A stretch of 64,000 nt of DNA. Origin: a virus. The notes beneath the pieces are model-generated. The model worked only from the letters and a program-made list of their open reading frames with translations, had not been told where the DNA came from and did no database searches. The stretch lies in IMG/VR virus record IMGVR_UViG_3300032047_000006, positions 1 to 64,000 of that record. One strand, written 5' to 3'. This document shows positions 1 to 7,177 of the stretch, piece by piece; the stretch's first letter is position 1; each line of letters starts with the position of its first letter. The position numbers and the translations under genes are program-made.

Positions 1-1
1 C

Positions 2-30
2 TTGACTTCTACATCAAGAGTTGCTATTGT
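2..30 (+). promoter_or_regulatory. sigma70-type promoter
   Basis: TTGACT at 2-7 and TATTGT at 25-30 are separated by exactly 17 bases. The predicted transcript begins near 37 with GTGGTTGGGAG and carries the gene starting at 76. Confidence 0.7.
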
Positions 31-75
31 GTATATGTGGTTGGGAGAGAGCCACTTAACAAAAAGGAAAGAATC

Positions 76-576
76 ATGAAGCGAACAACATTTCTTAAAA
101 AAGCAAAGAAGCTAGGACTTGAAGTTGAAGAGAATGAGCGTCGGTGTTATATCCGCCACAACGGAACAATAGCTTCTTGGTTCTGGCAAGAGAACTGGCA
201 GACTAAAGAACTAGAAGGCACTAACTGGCATACAAAGGGTGAGCATCAAGAAAGCGATCCTTACACTGACTATTACCCAGGAACATTCTGGAGCAATGCT
301 AGTCAAATGCTTAATCGTCTAGTTCCTCCTGGTTCTAAGCACAAGGTTGGCGCTCTTCTGAGATGTAAAGAGAATAAGCGCAATGGACGCTATAATCGTG
401 TTGCTCGAATGGGCTTGATGATTGATGCCGGACAGAAGCAAGCAAAGATTCAGTGGTTGACACCTACTGCTGGTGAGCTTCGAATGCAAGAACTTTACCC
501 CAATACTTACGGCAGAGGCGGCGTTTACACTGAGTGGGTTCAGGATAATGACTTGGAAGTTGTTAGTGCTGCATAA
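76..576 (+). CDS. hypothetical protein with a C-terminal small domain shared with the 9674 gene
   Basis: A 166-residue protein I cannot assign to a named family. I chose the ATG at 76 because AGGAAAG lies 6-12 bases upstream; an in-frame GTG at 37 coincides with the predicted transcript start and is unlikely to be used. The N-terminal half is basic and Trp-rich. From about residue 92 a segment beginning KVGALLRCKE resembles the start of the 62-residue protein at 9674 (KVGALVRCRE), followed in both by a beta-rich stretch ending in a DLEVV/DVQLV-like strand, so this looks like a fused copy of that domain. It sits alone behind its own promoter and is followed by the promoter of the ATPase gene. 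Function unknown; early or middle expression is inferred only from the promoter type. Confidence 0.75.
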   Translation: MKRTTFLKKAKKLGLEVEENERRCYIRHNGTIASWFWQENWQTKELEGTNWHTKGEHQESDPYTDYYPGTFWSNASQMLNRLVPPGSKHKVGALLRCKENKRNGRYNRVARMGLMIDAGQKQAKIQWLTPTAGELRMQELYPNTYGRGGVYTEWVQDNDLEVVSAA

Positions 577-602
577 AAAAGTAAATTAATTGCGTTTTTT
601 AC

Positions 603-631
603 TTGCTATTTAGATTAGAGTATGAGATAGT
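603..631 (+). promoter_or_regulatory. probable promoter of the MoxR-like gene
   Basis: TTGCTA (603-608), 17 bases, GATAGT (626-631). Both boxes are weaker than the others in the window, but the 13 bases at 636-648 (ATGTGGTTGGGAG) exactly repeat those at 35-47 and begin the same distance after the -10 box. Confidence 0.55.
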
Positions 632-695
632 GATCATGTGGTTGGGAGTTGTGGTGATTCCCGAGAGAAAGAAAGAAAAAAAGGAAAAGTAGAAA

Positions 696-1787
696 ATGTC
701 AGTTGATTTTGAAACATTTATTAAAGTTGCTCCTCACGTCACTGCTGTTAAGAAGCCTGTGCTTCTCAGAGGACGTCACGGCATAGGCAAGTCCTGTGTT
801 GTTTATCAAACTGCTGCTGGGCTTAATCTTCCAGTTGTCGAGCGTCGTGCAAGTCAGATGACTGAAGGTGACTTGGTTGGTTTGCCTGTCATAGACGGCG
901 AATGCACTCGCTTTAACCCACCAGACTGGTTCCACCAAGCTTGCAATGAGCCTGTTGTTCTCTTCCTAGACGAAGTTGATCGTGCTACCATCGAGGTTCG
1001 TCAAGGTATTTTCGAGTTAACAGACTCTAGAAAGCTTAATGGGCATGTTCTTCATCCTAATACTCTTATCTTTGCTGCTGTAAATGGTGGTGAGCACGGT
1101 GAGCAGTACCAAGTAGGGGAAATGGATCCTGCTGAGTTGGATCGTTGGACAGTGTTCGATGTTGAACCTACTGTTGAAGACTGGTTAACTTGGGCTAAAG
1201 AAAACGTTGACAGCGTTATTTGGAATTTCATTAATCAGAATCGCAATCACTTGGAACATACAAGTGAGTTCGAGCCTAACAAGGTTTATCCAAGTCGACG
1301 TTCTTGGGATCGTTTGAATGAATGTCTTGTCAATGCTTCTTTCATCTCTGATGAGAATCGCAAAGAGTCACTTGGCATGATTTATGAGTTGACAACTGCT
1401 TTCGTTGGTTTCGAAGCTGCTGTTGCTTTCCGTGACTTCTGTGACAAGTACGAGAGTCAAGTACTTATCGAAGACATTCTTGATAACGGTGAGTTAGAAA
1501 AGGTTAAAGACTTCTCCATCAATGATCACTCGGCGATGGTAGAGAAAATGGAATCAGCAGGTACCTTCGAAGAAGAGCTGACTGAAGCCCAGGTTCAAAA
1601 CCTTGTTGACTACTTTGTAATGTTGCCAAGTGAAGTTGCAATGAAGCTCTTCACAGTTATCGGTAACGCTGGTGAGGCTGGACAACAGAACGTTATCAAG
1701 CTTCACAAATCACATGCTTCGGTTGATGGACGCCAGTTCTCTCGAATCATCGTTGAATTAATCACTGGTTCCGACCCGGAAGCCTAA
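696..1787 (+). CDS. MoxR-type AAA+ ATPase
   Basis: A 363-residue AAA+ ATPase. Walker A GRHGIGKS is at residues 26-33, Walker B VVLFLDE at about 87-93, and a sensor-1-like AAVNGG near 127. MoxR-family ATPases act as chaperones, often remodelling metal- or cofactor-dependent enzymes with a VWA-domain partner encoded beside them. That arrangement is seen here: the next gene (1919) encodes a VWA-like protein with a zinc-protease motif. The AGGAAA Shine-Dalgarno lies about 8 bases before ATG. The gene is monocistronic by signals, with a promoter at 603-631 and a strong terminator at 1797-1856. The target of the pair is unknown; host-takeover remodelling or virion assembly are both guesses. Confidence 0.88.
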   Translation: MSVDFETFIKVAPHVTAVKKPVLLRGRHGIGKSCVVYQTAAGLNLPVVERRASQMTEGDLVGLPVIDGECTRFNPPDWFHQACNEPVVLFLDEVDRATIEVRQGIFELTDSRKLNGHVLHPNTLIFAAVNGGEHGEQYQVGEMDPAELDRWTVFDVEPTVEDWLTWAKENVDSVIWNFINQNRNHLEHTSEFEPNKVYPSRRSWDRLNECLVNASFISDENRKESLGMIYELTTAFVGFEAAVAFRDFCDKYESQVLIEDILDNGELEKVKDFSINDHSAMVEKMESAGTFEEELTEAQVQNLVDYFVMLPSEVAMKLFTVIGNAGEAGQQNVIKLHKSHASVDGRQFSRIIVELITGSDPEA

Positions 1788-1796
1788 AGTATCCTT

Positions 1797-1856
1797 CCCT
1801 TCCTGCGTAGTTCTCTCACCACCTACTTTCCTTTTTCTACGCAGGAAGGGTTTTTT
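1797..1856 (+). terminator. Rho-independent terminator after the MoxR-like gene
   Basis: A perfect 14-bp stem (1797-1810 with 1837-1850), a 26-base loop and six T residues at 1851-1856. Confidence 0.9.
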
Positions 1857-1859
1857 CTC

Positions 1860-1888
1860 TTGACATTCGGTGAGAAATTTGGGATACT
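1860..1888 (+). promoter_or_regulatory. sigma70-type promoter of the VWA/metallopeptidase gene
   Basis: TTGACA (1860-1865), 17 bases, GATACT (1883-1888). It begins just after the terminator T run. The predicted transcript starts near 1895 with GTGGTTAGGAG. Confidence 0.75.
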
Positions 1889-1918
1889 CTAAGAGTGGTT
1901 AGGAGATTAGGAAAGATT

Positions 1919-3139
1919 ATGACTTTTGATTTAAACAAACATACTGCTCGACTCCTCAGAGATGAGCCGTTCTTCGCCGCTCTGTCCAGAAAGATAGACA
2001 AGCGAGCTTCCACTGCTATTCCTACAGCAGGCGTTAGAGTCAACCCTGACTCTGGCTATTTCGAGATGCTTTACAATCCAGAGTTCTTCGAAGGGTTAAC
2101 CGACTCTCACAAGCAAGGTGTTCTCATGCATGAGTTCTACCACCTTGTCTTTGAACATGTTACTGGGCGTTTGCCTGAAGGTGGCATGTCCATGATTTGG
2201 AACCAAGCTACTGACTTGGCTATCAACTCTCATTTGATGGGTAAACTTCCTAAGGGCGCTCTGATTCCTGGTGAAGGTTACTTCGAAGGCTTTCCTGTCG
2301 GCGCTACTGCTGATCAATACTTGGAGCTTTTAAAACAAAAAAAGCAAGAACAAGAAGAGAACGGCGAAGGTAAAGGTGGAGAAGGAGAGGGCGAAGGAGA
2401 AGAAGGTAACGGTTCAGGCTCTGGTTCCGGCTCTGGCAATGGACATTCTGATCCTGGTGCCTGGGATGATCACTCTGGTTGGGGCGAGACTGATAACACT
2501 ACTAATGAGATTGCTAAAGAACGTTTAAAAGAAGCTGTAAAGAAAGCAGCTGAAGAAGCTAGTAAAGGTTCTGGTTGGGGTTCAGTCTCTTCAAAGTGTC
2601 GACAAGACATCATTGATTCAGTAACTACTAAGGTTTGCTGGCGTAAAGTCTTGCGATACTTCATTAAGACGTCTCAGAAGGCGAACAAGCGCTCTACAAT
2701 CAAGCGAGTTAACAAACGTTACGCCTATATCCACCCAGGCAAGAAAGTCCAGCGACAAGCCAAGATTGCCATCGCAATTGATCAATCTGGTTCTGTCGAC
2801 AATACAATGCTTACAAAGTTCTTCTCTGAGTTGAACAACTTAGCAAAATTAGCAGAGTTCACAATCATTCCTTTCGATCACGAAGTTGATGAGAATAAAA
2901 TCTACGTCTGGAAGAAAGGTGAACGACGGAAAACAGAGCGTGTATTGACTGGCGGTACTTGCTTCGATGCTCCTACTGATTATGTTAATCGTCATAACTT
3001 TGACGGTGTCATTATCTTGACAGATATGTATGCTCCCAAGCCAAAGAACTGCAAGGCACAGCGAATGTGGATGACTGATGCATCCTGCGCTGCGCATCCT
3101 TATTTCACCACACGAGAACGTGTAATTGTTATCGATTAA
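1919..3139 (+). CDS. VWA-like protein with N-terminal zinc-metallopeptidase motif (DUF2201-like)
   Basis: A 406-residue protein. The N-terminal domain has HEFYH at residues 71-75, the zincin HExxH motif. A Gly/Glu/Ser-rich linker follows (about 140-190). The C-terminal half has IAIDQSGSV, a DxSxS metal-ion-dependent adhesion motif of VWA domains. This order matches the DUF2201/VWA-like family that pairs with MoxR ATPases. I chose ATG 1919 because AGGAAAG lies 7 bases upstream; the in-frame GTG at 1895 is at the predicted transcript start. Family knowledge says the VWA protein is presented to or remodelled by the ATPase; whether the HExxH is catalytically active here is not known. A separate promoter from the ATPase gene suggests separate dosage. 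Confidence 0.85.
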   Translation: MTFDLNKHTARLLRDEPFFAALSRKIDKRASTAIPTAGVRVNPDSGYFEMLYNPEFFEGLTDSHKQGVLMHEFYHLVFEHVTGRLPEGGMSMIWNQATDLAINSHLMGKLPKGALIPGEGYFEGFPVGATADQYLELLKQKKQEQEENGEGKGGEGEGEGEEGNGSGSGSGSGNGHSDPGAWDDHSGWGETDNTTNEIAKERLKEAVKKAAEEASKGSGWGSVSSKCRQDIIDSVTTKVCWRKVLRYFIKTSQKANKRSTIKRVNKRYAYIHPGKKVQRQAKIAIAIDQSGSVDNTMLTKFFSELNNLAKLAEFTIIPFDHEVDENKIYVWKKGERRKTERVLTGGTCFDAPTDYVNRHNFDGVIILTDMYAPKPKNCKAQRMWMTDASCAAHPYFTTRERVIVID

Positions 3140-3172
3140 TCCGAGAACAAAAGAAATAAAATAACTAATTAA

Positions 3173-3201
3173 TTGACTGAGAATATAAGGTGTGGTATAG
3201 C
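3173..3201 (+). promoter_or_regulatory. sigma70-type promoter of a probable small RNA
   Basis: TTGACT (3173-3178), 17 bases, TATAGC (3196-3201). No convincing open reading frame follows before the terminator at 3314-3347. Confidence 0.65.
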
Positions 3202-3206
3202 CATTG

Positions 3207-3347
3207 TCTCAGTCAGAGTAGGGTAAGCACTATATACTGGAATGACTTCAGCCGGATACAAGGCATGCACGATGAAGTAAACATAGTTAACCAATTGGGT
3301 TGTTGGTGTGAAGAAGGGAAGGCTTGGCTCAAGTACTTCCCTTTTTT
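3207..3347 (+). ncRNA. candidate phage small RNA, about 140 nt
   Basis: The predicted start is near 3207, six bases after the -10 box; the end is the T run of the terminator at 3314-3347. The only ATG-started frame inside is a 12-codon one at 3244 without a Shine-Dalgarno, so the transcript looks non-coding. It is not a recognisable tRNA or known RNA family. It lies alone between the VWA gene and the structured leader of the next operon. Confidence 0.5.
3314..3347 (+). terminator. Rho-independent terminator of the small RNA
   Basis: AAGGGAAG (3314-3321) pairs with CTTCCCTT (3336-3343), followed by TTTT. An inner CTTG/CAAG pairing may extend the hairpin. Confidence 0.8.
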
Positions 3348-3359
3348 ATTATAAAAGAC

Positions 3360-3389
3360 TTGACAATAGCTAATAAGGTATGGTATATA
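3360..3389 (+). promoter_or_regulatory. sigma70-type promoter of the MscS-like gene
   Basis: TTGACA (3360-3365), 18 bases, TATATA (3384-3389). It starts a leader of about 205 bases before the ATG at 3602. Confidence 0.65.
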
Positions 3390-3391
3390 TA

Positions 3392-3600
3392 GGGGTAGGT
3401 AGGGGAGCCCCCTCCCCCTCCGGGATCTAAGTCCCTAGGGGATCTACCCCCTCCCCAGGTGAAGCTAGGTACATTCACGATCACACGGCAAAATTTGGAG
3501 ACTTAGGGTATTCCCCCTAAAGACAAGCTTAAAATACCCCCGTATAAAAATTTGAGATTCTATTGGACTACTTAGAGTAGAACATAGGAGGGTATTGGAG
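3392..3600 (+). promoter_or_regulatory. long structured 5' leader, riboswitch- or attenuator-like
   Basis: This leader is G/C-tract rich in an A/T-rich genome. GGGGAG (3402-3407) can pair with CTCCCC at 3412-3417 or at 3451-3456. GGGGTAG (3392-3398) can pair with CTACCCC (3444-3450). GGGATCTA is directly repeated at 3422-3429 and 3439-3446. Further on, GGGTATT (3506-3512) can pair with AATACCC (3533-3539), while the overlapping TTAGGG (3503-3508) can pair with CCCTAA (3515-3520), so those two hairpins exclude each other. The ribosome-binding site AGGAGGG is at 3586-3592. No known riboswitch class is recognised. Confidence 0.45.
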
Positions 3601-3601
3601 G

Positions 3602-3946
3602 ATGGGTTCACCAGAAGAGGTTATAAAGGCAACAGAAGGGATTATATCGGGCTTGCTTGGGCACTATGGGTGGATGTTTATCGCAGCCTTCGCAATCCTC
3701 CTATTCAAGAACATTGTATCGAACGCACTTGATGGCATACTCTTTATGTTTGGGCACGACTTCGATGTGGATGACATCGTTTATATAGGGGGCACGAAGA
3801 AGGCGAGAATCATCCGCCAAACCCCCACCAAAACGGTATTCCACCTTATAGAGTCGGATAGAAAACTTATTGTGCCTAATGGGGCGCTTTACTCTCTAAG
3901 AATAGAAAAGGTTCTTCCTGGCTCTAAGGGCGGAAAAGAGATTTAG
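3602..3946 (+). CDS. minimal MscS-like membrane protein
   Basis: A 114-residue protein with one hydrophobic segment (about residues 23-50, WMFIAAFAILLF then GILFMFG). This is followed by a small beta domain containing FDVDDIVYIGG, a run with alternating hydrophobics, and LIVPNGAL. That matches the core of MscS channels: the pore-lining helix, then the beta domain ending in the (V/I)PN motif. Full MscS has about 286 residues and three transmembrane helices, so this is a pore-plus-beta remnant or a minimal channel subunit. The AGGAGGG at 3586-3592 is 9 bases from ATG. A small inner-membrane role (osmotic response, lysis timing or regulation of the host channel) is inference. A CTACTTATA motif follows the gene. 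Confidence 0.75.
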   Translation: MGSPEEVIKATEGIISGLLGHYGWMFIAAFAILLFKNIVSNALDGILFMFGHDFDVDDIVYIGGTKKARIIRQTPTKTVFHLIESDRKLIVPNGALYSLRIEKVLPGSKGGKEI

Positions 3947-3949
3947 AAA

Positions 3950-3958
3950 CTACTTATA
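3950..3958 (+). promoter_or_regulatory. late-promoter-like motif CTACTTATA
   Basis: CTACTTATA lies 36 bases before the ATG at 3995. The same motif recurs upstream of other genes in the window (see 11003, 13194, 59563). Confidence 0.45.
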
Positions 3959-3994
3959 GAGGACTGGAAACGACAATTCACCTGGAGCACCATA

Positions 3995-4288
3995 ATGAAA
4001 ATCAAAAAAGAAGAATTATTAAAGATTATTAAAGAAGAAACCAAAAGGGTTTTGAGCGAAGGGCGCTATCATTTTGCGAACTCTTTCGGCGAACTTAACG
4101 TTTCGGAAGATCCAAGAGCGCAAGCATTTGAGCAGTGCATAAAGATTCTTAACGAATTAACCTACGACTCCCTAGAAGACGAGGTTGCTTCTATGGCTGA
4201 TGAAGCTGCTCGTGCGTTATGGAAAGCAGCAGAAGAATTAGATTATAAAAGAAATCAAGTTGGAAATCTTGAAGAAGGAGAAAAGTAA
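3995..4288 (+). CDS. small protein with capsid-targeting-like N terminus
   Basis: A 97-residue protein of unknown function. Its N terminus is a basic amphipathic helix (KKEELLKIIKEETKRVL) ending in L20-S-E22 followed by Gly. T4 internal head proteins carry a short N-terminal targeting helix removed by the prohead protease after an (L/I)xE site, and this looks alike. The remainder is acidic and helical. GGAG precedes the ATG. The stop codon overlaps the next ATG by one base (TAATG), so it is translationally coupled to the 4288 gene, which has the same kind of N terminus. I infer an internal head protein; an unrelated helical protein is possible. Confidence 0.75.
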   Translation: MKIKKEELLKIIKEETKRVLSEGRYHFANSFGELNVSEDPRAQAFEQCIKILNELTYDSLEDEVASMADEAARALWKAAEELDYKRNQVGNLEEGEK

Positions 4289-5196
4289 TGTCTAAGGTAA
4301 CAAAAACGGAAAAGATTTTGCGTAAGGCAACAGGTAAATGGGAAAAATTTCTCGCAGAAGGTGCTTTCAATCAAGCGCAAACACAAGAGCCCATCGACGA
4401 AGCAAGAATGGGTGAATACGGCAAGATTGATGCTCAGGACGGAAACCCTCCTACAAAGATTGGTCGAGGCAACGAAGAATACATGGCAGCTTATAACGCT
4501 GTGCTTCAAGCTAGAGGCGAAGAACCTCTTGACATTCAGAAGCCAGACCAAGCCTACCTTGACGCACTTCAGCAAGGCAGAATGAAACCTTCCGACCATA
4601 GCTATAACTTGGAAGAACAGGAAAAAAAAAGTTTTAAAGTAGGCGAGTTCGTCTATGTTGTTAATGGTTCACTTAAAGGTGCCAGCGGCAAGATTCTAGA
4701 ACCAATTACTACTTCAACTGGTGAAGAAGGTTTTGTTATTGAACTCTATTCCGACGCCAAGATGAAAGTCTTCGGCAAAAGAGGCGACGAAGTTATTGTT
4801 CTTCCAGGAGACTTAGAGTCAGGTGGTACAAGCGACGACATGGAACTCTACGACATCGACGAGCGTTCAGAAGACGACGAGCGTGATTTGGAAGAACCTG
4901 TAAAGTATGGCTCTGGTGCAGAGCTAGAGTGGGATGCTAAAGCGCAAAAGCACTACGATAGAAAGCGTGATATGTATATCGACGATAAGGAAGAAGAAGA
5001 CAATCTTACAAAGGAAGGTGCTGGACACGATGAATCTATCGCTCAAGCACAAAACCAAGGCGTTGCTTTTATTCGTGGCAGAGATGATAGAGCAGCAGGT
5101 AAGGAAAGAGATCCTAGTTTCTCTGAAGAAAGTGGACGTAATCCTTTAGAGGTTCTTTTTTATAATGCAGGATATGGCGATGAAAAAACTATTTGA
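4288..5196 (+). CDS. acidic protein with targeting-like N terminus and KOW/SH3-like segment
   Basis: A 302-residue acidic protein. The N terminus is a basic helix ending WEKFLAE (cleavage-like L22-A-E24 before Gly). Residues about 115-175 contain FKVGEFVYVVNG, LKGASGKI and a later VLPGDLE strand, which resembles the KOW/SH3-like fold used by ribosomal and NusG proteins. The rest is rich in Asp/Glu. Nine consecutive A residues at 4622-4630 sit just before this segment: slippage by one base either way meets a stop at once, giving a product of about 115 residues. The gene overlaps its neighbours at both ends (3995 and 5180). A virion-internal role is inferred from the N terminus and neighbours. 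Confidence 0.75.
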   Translation: MSKVTKTEKILRKATGKWEKFLAEGAFNQAQTQEPIDEARMGEYGKIDAQDGNPPTKIGRGNEEYMAAYNAVLQARGEEPLDIQKPDQAYLDALQQGRMKPSDHSYNLEEQEKKSFKVGEFVYVVNGSLKGASGKILEPITTSTGEEGFVIELYSDAKMKVFGKRGDEVIVLPGDLESGGTSDDMELYDIDERSEDDERDLEEPVKYGSGAELEWDAKAQKHYDRKRDMYIDDKEEEDNLTKEGAGHDESIAQAQNQGVAFIRGRDDRAAGKERDPSFSEESGRNPLEVLFYNAGYGDEKTI

Positions 5197-5857
5197 AAAC
5201 TGGCGTAAGTGGAATAAGACTCTTAATGAAGATTGGTATTCCGATGAGCACGAAACACGTGCAGACAAGGAATTCGCTGATTCTATGGATACTGGTGCTA
5301 CACATAGTTCTTACTCAGAAGATCCGGAATTTGATCAGATTCATGACATCTCTCTGGATTCTCTTGAGTCTGGTCCTATGGGAAGAAACTCCAACTTAGA
5401 TATTTCAGATATCGCACGACGGCTTGAAGCTCAGTCTTTTGATGTTGAGATTAATGCCGCCGGATTGGACATCGACGGCAAGTATCAAATCGGGCTTATG
5501 CGGGACTTACCTCCCCATAGCCGTAGACAGATTTCTAATACCCCTTTCGGCTTGTCATACATCCAAGATGGCGCTCCTGATGCGCTTCCTAAGCAGTCTG
5601 GTATGGGTAGAGCTGTTAACGAAGGTGCCATGGCTCCTTATAGAATTACGTTTAACGACAAAGTCGACTTAAATACAGTTCAAGAACTGTCGCTTGAAGT
5701 CATCGGTGTCGATGAAAAAATCTCTGACAACTCTAAAGAGGGTTTCGCTGAGATCGCAGCCACTCCAAAAGGAATCAAGCGAGTCGTTGACATTTTTAAG
5801 AAAAATGGTTTGCCAACAGACGTCATTACCAACGCCAAGGGCGAAAATATCCTATAA
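5180..5857 (+). CDS. protein with capsid-targeting-like N terminus
   Basis: A 225-residue protein of unknown function. I chose ATG 5180 rather than the in-frame ATG at 5165, because it places MKKLFENWRKWNKTLNE at the N terminus, a short basic helix ending L15-N-E17, and because AGGAT lies upstream at a usual distance. The body is acidic at first, then has a mixed alpha/beta region ending near the C terminus with a VDIFKKNGLPTDVI segment. The start overlaps the end of the 4288 gene, so the two are coupled. Grouped with 3995 and 4288 as candidate internal virion proteins. Confidence 0.7.
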   Translation: MKKLFENWRKWNKTLNEDWYSDEHETRADKEFADSMDTGATHSSYSEDPEFDQIHDISLDSLESGPMGRNSNLDISDIARRLEAQSFDVEINAAGLDIDGKYQIGLMRDLPPHSRRQISNTPFGLSYIQDGAPDALPKQSGMGRAVNEGAMAPYRITFNDKVDLNTVQELSLEVIGVDEKISDNSKEGFAEIAATPKGIKRVVDIFKKNGLPTDVITNAKGENIL

Positions 5858-5874
5858 CCCCCTACATAAACCTA

Positions 5875-6019
5875 CCTTTGACATGCGGAAAAGTGTTCAA
5901 AGGTGGCACCCTCACCTACTCTTACCTACAAAAGATAAAAGTGTCAAGTTTCTGATACCTCTCATTTGCTGTCAAAATACTGACACATTATAATTGTTAT
6001 GACATAAACTACTTATAAT
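5875..6019 (+). promoter_or_regulatory. intergenic region with TGTCA-type inverted repeats and late-promoter-like motif
   Basis: An imperfect hairpin CCTTTGA...TCAAAGG is at about 5875-5902. TGTCA/TGACA form an inverted repeat at about 5970-5985. TTATGACATAA (5997-6007) is a perfect odd palindrome. CTACTTATA (6009-6017) and an overlapping TATAAT (6014-6019) lie about 45 bases before the ATG at 6061. Confidence 0.4.
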
Positions 6020-6060
6020 ATACGAAAAATATATTTTCGCACCCCGAGGAGAACACTTTA

Positions 6061-6387
6061 ATGAATATTTCAATGGAAGAAATCCAAATATACGGATCTT
6101 TTATAGCCCTAATCGCCGCCATCGTATTTGCGGCAAGAGTTATGAGCAAGGGCACTCAAGAAGAAAAACTATCAAATTATAAAAATATTGCTTTGATGGC
6201 AAGCAATCTCGTGAACTGCAAAGTAGGAACGAGAAAGAAAGTCCTAACTGATTTATATTTAGATCCAGACTGGACTGAGAATGAAGTTGATGAACTTAAA
6301 GGTGTCCTTGAGGGCATGCTTAAAACACGACTCACAATCGATAAACCTGGCTTTGAAACAAAAGGGATTAAAACTATACAAGAATGA
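6061..6387 (+). CDS. small membrane-anchored hypothetical protein
   Basis: A 108-residue protein with one N-terminal transmembrane segment (about residues 8-27, YGSFIALIAAIVFAARV). A soluble, probably cytoplasmic, helical domain with Cys54 follows. GAGGAG lies 8 bases before ATG. The stop overlaps the ATG of the 6384 gene (ATGA). Not recognised; phage inner-membrane proteins of this size include lysis regulators and superinfection factors, but nothing here selects one. Confidence 0.7.
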   Translation: MNISMEEIQIYGSFIALIAAIVFAARVMSKGTQEEKLSNYKNIALMASNLVNCKVGTRKKVLTDLYLDPDWTENEVDELKGVLEGMLKTRLTIDKPGFETKGIKTIQE

Positions 6388-6752
6388 GTAATAGAGAAGA
6401 GCCATGGTGGGCAGGACTAAATGACTGTTGGTCCCAGGATAGGACAGTCTTCTTAACTTCTGGAGAAGGACTAGATCCAATGGATAATGAACACTGGCTA
6501 GGAGATTTAGTCTTTCATAGGTTCTTCTCATCCGACGATTATGATCCAAGAAATGTAAAAGTAGTATTAGTCGAGGCTAATAAATGGAACAAGTGGCAAA
6601 GATGGCTCGAAAAGCATAAAACTAAAAATACAATGACTCCCGTATACGTTCACCCTGTAGAGCAAGTCCTTATTTCCAGGAAATCCTTCAGGATAATTAA
6701 ATGGGTAGATGAGTATCGTCCGTTTGACTTTTTCGTAGATCCTATTATATAA
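6384..6752 (+). CDS. hypothetical protein
   Basis: A 122-residue soluble protein, rich in Trp and Asp, coupled to the membrane protein at 6061 by an ATGA overlap. No domain is recognised. Its last codons contain the -35 and -10 boxes of the promoter for the 6780 gene. Confidence 0.65.
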   Translation: MSNREEPWWAGLNDCWSQDRTVFLTSGEGLDPMDNEHWLGDLVFHRFFSSDDYDPRNVKVVLVEANKWNKWQRWLEKHKTKNTMTPVYVHPVEQVLISRKSFRIIKWVDEYRPFDFFVDPII

Positions 6753-6753
6753 T
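6724..6753 (+). promoter_or_regulatory. near-consensus promoter overlapping the end of the 6384 gene
   Basis: TTGACT (6724-6729), 18 bases, TATAAT (6748-6753). The predicted start near 6760 leaves only about 20 bases of leader before ATG 6780. Confidence 0.5.
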
Positions 6754-6779
6754 TCCTTAGTCTTGCCATAGTTACCCAT

Positions 6780-7106
6780 ATGGAAGACGAGCCAAAGAAG
6801 ATTCCCCTAGCAGTCCCTCCTAGCCCAATGCAGTCCAACGGGCTCCCCAACGTAGGGGATATAGTAGAATGGGTTAACCTTTTAGAAGTATGGAGTAATG
6901 ATAAGTGGGTAGACGACGGTGGTCCTTACTTCGACATAAAGAATTGGGAAGACGATTTGGTTAGAACAGGATTGGTTATAGAAGAATCCTTAATAGATGA
7001 AGTATGGTATTGGACTGTTTGGCAATGGGGCACCGGCAGGTGTTATTGCATTACAAATGAAACGGAACAAATACGGATATTGTCCCGATGTGAAGATATA
7101 ATATAA
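6780..7106 (+). CDS. Trp-rich hypothetical protein
   Basis: A 108-residue acidic protein unusually rich in Trp, with a Pro-rich N terminus. I see no Shine-Dalgarno before the ATG, but the promoter at 6724-6753 would give a very short leader. Its segment VGDIVEWV (about residues 25-32) is reminiscent of small SH3-like barrels. No family is recognised. Confidence 0.6.
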   Translation: MEDEPKKIPLAVPPSPMQSNGLPNVGDIVEWVNLLEVWSNDKWVDDGGPYFDIKNWEDDLVRTGLVIEESLIDEVWYWTVWQWGTGRCYCITNETEQIRILSRCEDII

Positions 7107-7177
7107 AAAAAATAATTTTTTATCTCCTTTTTCTTCTACCTCCTTCTACTTTATTATGTGAAATAAAGGAAATCAAT

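Noticed and set aside
37-76. GTG at 37 as the start of the first gene
   Set aside because: It coincides with the predicted transcript 5' end and lacks a ribosome site, while ATG 76 has AGGAAAG. The same applies to the GTG at 1895 and 9919.
3244-3282. 12-codon frame inside the small RNA
   Set aside because: No Shine-Dalgarno and very short.
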